Shown here piece by piece: positions 58,103 through 64,000 of a DNA stretch of 64,000 bases (position 1 is the first letter of the stretch; each line of letters begins with the position of its first letter). The notes under the pieces were generated by a model, which saw nothing but the letters and a program-made list of their open reading frames with translations, made no database searches and had not been told where the DNA came from. The DNA lies in contig ONJX01000009.1 in assembly GCA_900318255.1 (NCBI GenBank), positions 1 through 64,000 on the forward strand, given 5' to 3'. A program made the position numbers and the translations under genes. The stretch comes from an uncultured Prevotellaceae bacterium (GTDB taxonomy: Bacteria; Bacteroidota; Bacteroidia; Bacteroidales; Muribaculaceae).

Positions 58103-61081
58103 ATGATTTTGAAAAACCGCCATCAATCACTACTGCTCATGCTTGCTGCGCTGCTCTGTGGAGTGCAGCAAGCTATTGCAGTGACACCATCGATTCTTAA
58201 CCGTGCCAATAAACAACTGATGGAGATGTGGGTGGAGAGCACCTATTTGAAAATGTCGCCACAAGAGCGCATCTCGCAGATTATGATAATGGCAGTAAGC
58301 CCAAGCAAGGGCGATGAGGCGAGGGCGCTGGCCCAGCGCTATGTCGAGAAGTTCAAGGTGGGAGGTTTAATATTTGAGAGAAGTGACATCGCCTCGCAAG
58401 CCACCATCACTAATTATGCGCAGTCGCTCGCTTCAATACCCTTGATGATAGCCCTCGATGCAGAGTGGGGCTTGTCGATGCGCCTCAACGACGCCCCAGA
58501 GTTTCCACGAAACTTGCTATTGGGTGGAGTGAATGACGACAAGCTCATCTATGAATATGGCGCTGAGGTGGCGAGGCAGTGCCAGCTGATGGGGGTACAC
58601 GTTAATTTCGCCCCGGTGCTCGACGTGCTCGACCGTGAGGGAACGGTGGTTGGCACCCGCTCCTTTGGATATAGTCCCGAGGTGGTAGCGCGCCATGGTG
58701 TGGCATTTGCTAAGGGTCTGGAGGATGGGGGAGTGCTCTCAACAGCTAAGCATTTTCCTGGTCATGGCTCTACCACTGCCGACTCTCACAAGGAGTTGCC
58801 TCTGCTCGACAAGTCGTTCAAAGAGATGCGCATGTATGACTTGGTGCCCTTTGACAGCTATGTGAAAGCGGGCCTCGGTGGAATGCTCACTGCACACATC
58901 GATGTGTCGTTCTTTGACGACGGCACCACACCTTGCTCAATGTCGAGGGAGTGTGTTGAGGGCTTGCTCAAGAGAGACTTAGGTTTTGAGGGGCTGGTGT
59001 TTACCGATGCGCTCGACATGGAAGGTGCAAAGTCGATTCCTGGTGACCCTTGTGTTAATGCCCTCTTGGCAGGAAACGATGTGCTGCTCATGCCGCGTGA
59101 TGTCGAGGCGAGCATTAACGCGGTGATGGATGCTATCAACGACGGCACTCTGGGATGGCTCGACATTGAGACGCGTTGCAAGAAGATGCTACGTTTTAAA
59201 TATGCGCTTGGTATAATTGACAATGCCAAGACTCCTATTGACGTGGAGAAAGTCGCTGGCATGGTCAATACTCAGTATGCTCAAGACCTCAACCGCCGTC
59301 TCATTGCCGCATCGGTGACAGTGGCAGTGAACAAAAACAACATGTTGCCCATAAAAAATGTAGAGGGTGGCAAAACACAAGTGGTGTCGCTTGGTGCAGG
59401 CCCCATGTTCCAGAAGCGATGCTCAAGTTATGCCGATGTTGTGACCTCTGGTTCGGCTCTGGCACCTGGGTCTCACTCTCGCCAACTGATTGTGGCAATA
59501 AGTGATGAAAACTATATCGAAGAGGCTCTTGCTGCTGTCAACAAGAGTAAGAATGTGATTGTGGTTGTGCTCGACTCGCCTGAAAAATTGACACGTTATG
59601 CCGACTTGATGACCCACAGCAATGTGGGTGCTGTGGTTGTGGGCTATGGCAACGGTGAGGTGTGGCAAGACTATGCTGCTCAAACTATCTATGGTGGCAA
59701 TCCTGCTAATGGCGTTTTGCCAGTTACCGTGAAGTCAAGGACTAATGACAAGGTGCTAAGGGCTGGCGATGGCGTGAAATATGAGGCGACTAGGCTCGGA
59801 TACACCTTGCCAGTTGAGGTGGGATTTGATGACAAATTGTTGTCAAAGATCGACTCCATTTGCAACTATGGCATCAGCCAAAAGGCTTTTCCTGGTTGTC
59901 AAGTCTTGGTGGCAAGGCATGGTAAGGTGGTGGTGGAGCGCTCTTATGGGGAGATAAACTTTGACTGCGGAATACCAGTAACCGACAACACCCTCTTTGG
60001 ACTCGCGTCGGTGTCGAAGGCTTCTGGCACCTTGAGCGGCATCATGAAACTCTATGATGAGGGAAAGATAAAGCTCGATGACCGCGCAAGCAAATATATA
60101 GCAGGACTGCGAGACACCGACAAGAGCGACATCACATTCCGCCAACTGCTCTATCATGAGACCGGAATGCAACCATCGTTGAGCATGTGGGAGATGATGT
60201 TTGATCCCACCACCTATACTGGCAAGCTCATCACTAACTCACCAACTGATGTGAACACTATAAGAATCATGAAGGATGCCTATGGCAATAAAGATGCCAA
60301 GCTGCGAACCGACATCCTTGCCAGCAAGCCATCTAAGGAATTTAACATAGCTATTGCCGATGGCATATATGGCGGCAAGGTGACACGCGACTCGATAATG
60401 AACCGCATCTATCATTCTAAGCTTCGTCCTAACAAGAATTATTGTTATAGTTGCTTGAACTTCTGCCTGCTTGCCGATGCCTTGCAAAGCATCACCCACA
60501 CACAGATGGATGAATATCTTGACAAGAACATTTTCAGTAAACTGGGCTCTTATCACACCACCTATCGACCTTTGAACAAATTTCAGCCTGAGCAGATCGC
60601 TTACACCGAGGTTGACACCTACCTGCGCAAGCAGCACATTCATGGATATGTACATGATGAGCTGGCAGCTTTCTCGGGTGGAGTGCAGGGCAATGCCGGC
60701 CTGTTCTCTAATGCTAACGACCTTGCCAAGCTCTTCCAGATGTGGCTCAATGGTGGCCAATATGGTGGCACGGTTTATTTCAAGAAATCGACTGTTGACA
60801 CTTTCCTCAAGTCTAAGAGTCCCAACTCTCACCGTGGGCTGGGCTTTGACAAGCCTAATCTCAAAAACAAAAACACTTCTAACACTTGTGACGAGGCTCC
60901 TGCCGAGACTGTGGGGCACACAGGCTTTACTGGCACACGATTCTGGATTGATCCCAAAAACGACATGATTTACATCTTCTTGAGCAACCGCGTGTGTCCC
61001 ACGAGAGACAATCCAGCCTTCGCGAGAGTGAGTGCCTGCTCACATATCCAATCATTGCTCTATCAATCTATTGAGAAATAA
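58103..61081 (+). CDS. GH3 beta-N-acetylhexosaminidase fused to a beta-lactamase-type serine hydrolase
   Basis: A 992-residue two-enzyme protein. After an N-terminal hydrophobic segment (~8-27) comes the GH3 catalytic domain (~45-375) with VNFAPVLDVLDREGTVVGTRSFG, the NagZ-type KHFPGHGSTTADSHKELPLL and TDALDMEGAK (nucleophile Asp), then a GH3 C-terminal alpha/beta domain (~400-560). Residues ~580-985 are a class C beta-lactamase-like domain with SxxK in GLASVSKASGTL and YSCLNFCLLADAL (the YxN-type motif). HTGFTGTRFWIDP ends it. The NagZ features suggest action on peptidoglycan amino sugars. I start at MILKNRH; the frame upstream lies in the repeat. Confidence 0.9.
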   Translation: MILKNRHQSLLLMLAALLCGVQQAIAVTPSILNRANKQLMEMWVESTYLKMSPQERISQIMIMAVSPSKGDEARALAQRYVEKFKVGGLIFERSDIASQATITNYAQSLASIPLMIALDAEWGLSMRLNDAPEFPRNLLLGGVNDDKLIYEYGAEVARQCQLMGVHVNFAPVLDVLDREGTVVGTRSFGYSPEVVARHGVAFAKGLEDGGVLSTAKHFPGHGSTTADSHKELPLLDKSFKEMRMYDLVPFDSYVKAGLGGMLTAHIDVSFFDDGTTPCSMSRECVEGLLKRDLGFEGLVFTDALDMEGAKSIPGDPCVNALLAGNDVLLMPRDVEASINAVMDAINDGTLGWLDIETRCKKMLRFKYALGIIDNAKTPIDVEKVAGMVNTQYAQDLNRRLIAASVTVAVNKNNMLPIKNVEGGKTQVVSLGAGPMFQKRCSSYADVVTSGSALAPGSHSRQLIVAISDENYIEEALAAVNKSKNVIVVVLDSPEKLTRYADLMTHSNVGAVVVGYGNGEVWQDYAAQTIYGGNPANGVLPVTVKSRTNDKVLRAGDGVKYEATRLGYTLPVEVGFDDKLLSKIDSICNYGISQKAFPGCQVLVARHGKVVVERSYGEINFDCGIPVTDNTLFGLASVSKASGTLSGIMKLYDEGKIKLDDRASKYIAGLRDTDKSDITFRQLLYHETGMQPSLSMWEMMFDPTTYTGKLITNSPTDVNTIRIMKDAYGNKDAKLRTDILASKPSKEFNIAIADGIYGGKVTRDSIMNRIYHSKLRPNKNYCYSCLNFCLLADALQSITHTQMDEYLDKNIFSKLGSYHTTYRPLNKFQPEQIAYTEVDTYLRKQHIHGYVHDELAAFSGGVQGNAGLFSNANDLAKLFQMWLNGGQYGGTVYFKKSTVDTFLKSKSPNSHRGLGFDKPNLKNKNTSNTCDEAPAETVGHTGFTGTRFWIDPKNDMIYIFLSNRVCPTRDNPAFARVSACSHIQSLLYQSIEK

Positions 61082-61102
61082 TTGACAACAGCTAAAATTG
61101 CT

Positions 61103-62197
61103 ATGAAGTCGCTATTACGCATCTTAGCATTGGCAATGGGCATCACGCTCGTGGCCTGCACGGGTAACTACAAGATTGATGTTAAGTTTGCCAACCATGA
61201 TTTTGACGGCAAGAAAGCTTATCTTACCAACTACGACACTGGCGACACCATCGACAGTGTGGCCGTGCTTGAGAAGCATGTGTGCTTTGAGGGGGATGTT
61301 GATACCGCCTTTTTTGCACGCCTCAGGATAGAGGACAATCGCCTCGACATGATAGTGGAGCCTGGTGAGATAGCCGTGGAGTGGGGGAAAGAGATTAAGG
61401 TGAGCGGTACTCCGCTCAACGACAAGTTTAATAACTTGGTCAAGCAGCTCGACCGATTTGACCGTGAGTGGGAGCAGATAGCAAAGGCTTGGCAAGACGG
61501 CTCGCTCAGCACCGAGCAGGCACAGCAGCGTGATGACAACCGCAAGGCTCGGCTCCTCACTACATTGTATAACGGGTTCCTCGCCAATAAAGATAATGCC
61601 TTGGGACAGTGGGCATTTATCCAGTATCTTGTTGAGGGAGAATTCACCTCATCGCAGCTTGACATGCTTCTCAAGAAGGTGCCTGACCAGTACCTCGGCC
61701 TTGAGAGAGTGAAGCAGGCTAAAGCCAATGCCGAGGCGCAAGGCCTAACGGCTGTGGGACAGCCCTTTGTTGATTTCGAAGTGAGAGGCAGTGATGGTAA
61801 TGTGGAACGCTTGTCGCATTATGCTGGCGACGGAATAAGCTTCACTCTTGTTGACTTCTGGGCGAGCTGGTGTGACCCTTGCATGAGAGAGATAGAGGGG
61901 ACATTGCCCCATCTCTATGAGAAATATAATGATAGTGGACTGCTCAAGATTGTTGGGGTGAATGTGTGGGATGAGCCATCAGCAGCTATCGCTACTGTGC
62001 AACGACTATCTATTCCATGGCATGTGATGGTGGGTGACCATCGTCTTGACCTGCCCACAAAGCTCTATGGCATTCAGGCAATACCTTACATTGTAGTTAT
62101 TGATCCTAAAGGAACAATAGTGTTGCGAGGTCTCAATGGCGATGCCCTGATTGATGCTGTTGAAGGCCTGATGGCAGCCCATTATGTGGCAAAATAG
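61103..62197 (+). CDS. TlpA-like thioredoxin-fold lipoprotein with DUF4369-type N-terminus
   Basis: A 364-residue periplasmic protein. The lipoprotein signal ends LVAC. Residues ~20-130 resemble the DUF4369 beta domain (AYLTNYDTGDTIDSVAV, DNRLDMIVEPGEIAVEWGK), ~140-215 are helical, and ~225-360 are a TlpA/thioredoxin domain with the redox pair in DFWASWCDPCMREIE and the cis-Pro in GIQAIPYIVVIDPKG. Expected to reduce or exchange disulfides of exported proteins. It starts 21 nt after the GH3 fusion gene, so the two are probably co-transcribed. Confidence 0.9.
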   Translation: MKSLLRILALAMGITLVACTGNYKIDVKFANHDFDGKKAYLTNYDTGDTIDSVAVLEKHVCFEGDVDTAFFARLRIEDNRLDMIVEPGEIAVEWGKEIKVSGTPLNDKFNNLVKQLDRFDREWEQIAKAWQDGSLSTEQAQQRDDNRKARLLTTLYNGFLANKDNALGQWAFIQYLVEGEFTSSQLDMLLKKVPDQYLGLERVKQAKANAEAQGLTAVGQPFVDFEVRGSDGNVERLSHYAGDGISFTLVDFWASWCDPCMREIEGTLPHLYEKYNDSGLLKIVGVNVWDEPSAAIATVQRLSIPWHVMVGDHRLDLPTKLYGIQAIPYIVVIDPKGTIVLRGLNGDALIDAVEGLMAAHYVAK

Positions 62198-62249
62198 CGC
62201 CCAGAATCTCTATTTTTCATTTAAAAATGACGTTTTTGCCACATTGCTA

Positions 62250-62280
62250 TTGCCATTTTTTGATTATTTGTATAATTTTG
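62250..62280 (+). promoter_or_regulatory. Promoter of the Cys-rich lipoprotein gene
   Basis: TTG (62250-62252), 20 nt, TAATTTTG (62273-62280), about 50 nt before the ATG. Confidence 0.6.
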
Positions 62281-62330
62281 CAATCGTTTTTTGGAAAACA
62301 ACTATTTTACACTATAAAACAAGTATTGAA

Positions 62331-63101
62331 ATGAAGAAAATTATTTATCTGTTAACGTTCTCTCTTGCGATCGTTAATGTCTCATGCGCATCGTTGTTCT
62401 CGGCATCGGGCAGCGATTGCAACTGCACATGCCCAGCGTGTCTAAATTGTGCACACAAGCATCATGGACCTCTGTCGGCCGATATGTTGGCTCGACAAGA
62501 CTCTATTAAGAAGGTGAAATCTCAGCGTGATGCAGAGCTCGATTCACTGCTTAACATGGACTATTCAATAGTTCACTATGAGGTGTCAGGGCCAGAACCC
62601 TACAAATGGGAGCCTAATGAGGTGATCTCTACTCCTCAAGAGACACTCATGGAACTCTTTAGAACAGGAAAGCCAACCACAGGAGGGGATACCGAATATA
62701 CCCTTAAGGCGATTAATACCAGCCCTAAGGTTAATGACATTTATTTCTATTTCAACACAAAGGATGGAAAGCCCGAGCCATTGAGGTTTGTGGTGCATTT
62801 CTATGCCGACGACCCCATTAATTTCAACAAGCTCATTTTCAACCTTGATGGTTTTAAATATGAATATGTCCCAACGGGTATCAAGCGTACAAACGAAGGC
62901 AAGTTCTATTTCGAGAATTTTGATAACGCACTCAATGAGCAATCGAGAGACTTCGTCGCTGGGTTGGCTCATTGCGAATATGCCGAGGTGCTTCTCGTTA
63001 GTGAACGAGGTGTGAATCATCGCATCTTCTTTAGCGAGCAGCAACTCAAGCACTTTAAAGAAACCTATCAGCTCTATCGCAAGATGGGTGGCACCCTTTA
63101 A
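62331..63101 (+). CDS. Cys-rich putative lipoprotein of unknown function
   Basis: A 256-residue protein that I do not recognise. A lipoprotein-like signal (MKKIIYLLTFSLAIVNVSC) is followed by a cluster of five Cys and three His within 20 residues (CNCTCPACLNCAHKHH, ~33-48), which could bind metal. The remainder is a beta-rich domain (~90-256) with DIYFYFNTKDGKPEPLRFVVHFYADD and CEYAEVLLVSERGVNH. The start at MKKIIY fits the signal and the promoter. It is a single gene ending at a strong terminator. Confidence 0.7.
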   Translation: MKKIIYLLTFSLAIVNVSCASLFSASGSDCNCTCPACLNCAHKHHGPLSADMLARQDSIKKVKSQRDAELDSLLNMDYSIVHYEVSGPEPYKWEPNEVISTPQETLMELFRTGKPTTGGDTEYTLKAINTSPKVNDIYFYFNTKDGKPEPLRFVVHFYADDPINFNKLIFNLDGFKYEYVPTGIKRTNEGKFYFENFDNALNEQSRDFVAGLAHCEYAEVLLVSERGVNHRIFFSEQQLKHFKETYQLYRKMGGTL

Positions 63102-63126
63102 GGCTTGATATACTATCGACACAAAA

Positions 63127-63170
63127 CAAATCGAGGATGTGGAAAATCCCACATCCCCGATTTGTTTTTT
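63127..63170 (+). terminator. Intrinsic terminator of the Cys-rich lipoprotein gene
   Basis: CAAATCG and GGATGTGG pair with CCACATCC and CGATTTG around one A-C mismatch, followed by TTTTTT. Confidence 0.88.
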
Positions 63171-63189
63171 AGATAAACCTCAGAATAAA

Positions 63190-63399
63190 TTAGATTAAAG
63201 TAACTTCAATCTGCTTGCCTTCTTCATCGGCAGCCACGTTAACTTTGCCTTCACGGGCGAGCCAACCAATAGCAGCAAAAATCTCTTTCTCTTTAAGTTT
63301 AGTTACTTTCTTCAGACCTTTCATGTCTTGGGTACCATTGGCATCGTTCAGCGAGTTCCAAACGGCGCCAGCCCACAAACCAATTGTTTCAACGTTCAT
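63190..63399 (-). CDS. Small winged helix-turn-helix protein
   Basis: A 69-residue soluble protein: MNVETIGLWAGAVWNSLNDA, then LKKVTKLKEKEIFAAIGWLAREGKVNV and a short beta wing (EGKQIEVTLI). This is the pattern of the Bacteroidetes/Proteobacteria winged-helix family once called DUF2582. DNA binding is likely but targets are unknown. It has its own -7 box and is divergent from rsgA. Confidence 0.85.
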   Translation of the reverse strand: MNVETIGLWAGAVWNSLNDANGTQDMKGLKKVTKLKEKEIFAAIGWLAREGKVNVAADEEGKQIEVTLI

Positions 63400-63442
63400 A
63401 ATAAATTAATTTATATAAAACTTATTGTTTGTAATAACGCTG

Positions 63443-63450
63443 CAAAATTA
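63443..63450 (-). promoter_or_regulatory. -7 box for the small winged-helix gene
   Basis: The minus strand reads TAATTTTG 43 nt before the start codon. Confidence 0.5.
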
Positions 63451-63528
63451 TATGTTTTATAACATATAAACAAAAATATCAACTTATAATTTGTGATTTG
63501 TCGCCTGCAAACGATTTACATCATTAAG

Positions 63529-63559
63529 TTGTATTTGTCGAGAATATTGATTACTTTTG
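63529..63559 (+). promoter_or_regulatory. Promoter of rsgA
   Basis: TTG (63529-63531), 20 nt, TACTTTTG (63552-63559), 24 nt before the ATG. Confidence 0.6.
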
Positions 63560-63583
63560 CACCACAATTATTACACTAGAATA

Positions 63584-64000
63584 ATGCAACAGGGATTAGT
63601 AATAAAGAATACTGGCAGCTGGTACATTGTGCGCACTCACGATGGCAACGAGGTTAATTGCAAAATAAAAGGAAATTTGCGTCTTAAAGGGTTCAGGTGT
63701 ACTAACCCCGTGGCGGTGGGCGACAATGTGGAGATTGAAGTCAAGGATGACGGCACGGCCTTCATTCGCTCTATTCTTGATCGACGCAACTATATCATCA
63801 GGCGGGCAAGCAATCTCTCGAGGGAGTTCCAGATTCTTGCTGCTAATATCGACATGGCGGTGCTCGTTGTCACGCTCGTCAACCCCGAGACGAGCACAGT
63901 CTTTATTGATAGATTCCTGGCTACGGCACAGGCCTATCGAGTGCCAGTGACTATCGTGATAAACAAGATTGACCTGCTAAGTGCTCCTGATGATCGTGAG
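63584..64000 (+). CDS. rsgA: Ribosome small-subunit GTPase RsgA (5' part; runs off the window)
   Basis: The first 139 codons of a gene that continues past 64000. The N-terminal OB domain (~1-65) has [41 protein letters not shown] and [21 protein letters not shown]. The GTPase domain begins with [19 protein letters not shown] and reaches the G4 motif NKIDLL, in the permuted order typical of RsgA. RsgA releases assembly factor RbfA and checks late 30S maturation. No stop codon is seen before the edge, and the start follows a matching promoter. Confidence 0.95.
   Translation, partial: MQQGLVIKNTGSWYIVRTHDGNEVNCKIKGNLRLKGFRCTNPVAVGDNVEIEVKDDGTAFIRSILDRRNYIIRRASNLSREFQILAANIDMAVLVVTLVNPETSTVFIDRFLATAQAYRVPVTIVINKIDLLSAPDDRE

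Overview
The window looks like a chromosomal, mostly housekeeping segment from a Bacteroidales bacterium (Bacteroides/Prevotella/Muribaculaceae-like). The evidence is repeated TTTG-N19/20-TAnnTTTG promoters (the Bacteroidetes primary sigma signature), a 2-oxoacid:ferredoxin oxidoreductase pair, a DUF5606 protein, a TlpA/DUF4369 lipoprotein, a SPOR-folE pair, a TamA lipoprotein with TamB, a BspA-type LRR protein and dockerin/beta-helix secreted proteins. I see no phage, IS element, CRISPR array or rRNA. The species cannot be fixed from the sequence alone.

Layout. 1-0.5 kb: a tRNA operon (Gly-GCC, Gly-GCC, Leu-GAG) read leftwards. 0.5-8.5 kb: SPOR protein and folE, acyl-CoA thioesterase and dprA, korA-korB, and a HerA-like ATPase. 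8.5-11.4 kb: an accessory patch with a short repeat array, a dockerin protein, a beta-helix protein with a long 5' leader, and a 49-bp tandem repeat. 11.4-20.2 kb: dnaG, ruvX-def, nagB, rnr, a TPR protein and murI. 20.3-27.0 kb: a leftward surface-sugar operon (rmlB, rmlA, two FdtA/WxcM-like cupins, a DegT aminotransferase, an MBOAT acyltransferase and its SGNH-like partner). It should make a dTDP-3-amino-3,6-dideoxyhexose and O-acylate a glycan. 27.3-38.4 kb: aroE-comEC, NlpC/P60 lipoprotein, DUF5606, alaS, MerR regulator, S9 peptidase, tdk, small membrane protein. 38.4-46.4 kb: L-asparaginase, two tandem esterases, tadA, BspA-like LRR protein, TrmH-family methyltransferase, D,D-carboxypeptidase, Lys-rich membrane protein. 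46.6-64 kb: VanZ-like protein, tamB-tamA, RsmF-like methyltransferase, 5'-nucleotidase, GH3-beta-lactamase fusion, TlpA-like protein, Cys-rich lipoprotein, small winged-helix protein and the start of rsgA.

The most unusual content is between the genes. An 83-bp unit occurs at three loci (one tandemly duplicated) with exactly the same period. Each unit carries a TTTG-N19-TAATTTT promoter and an AT-rich hairpin whose arms changed in a compensating way between loci. Three further repeat families are present: a heptamer (GGTTTAT/CGTTTAT) element at three loci with conserved flanks, a composite element built on the palindrome GGACAAGGCGTGCCTTGTCC, and a six-copy GGACGGTTCT array. Several promoters lie so close to the start codon (dnaG, the TPR gene, rsmF, ruvX, tdk) that leaderless or near-leaderless mRNAs are predicted. 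In the sugar operon, one of the two tandem cupins has lost the second His of the expected catalytic H-x-H pair.
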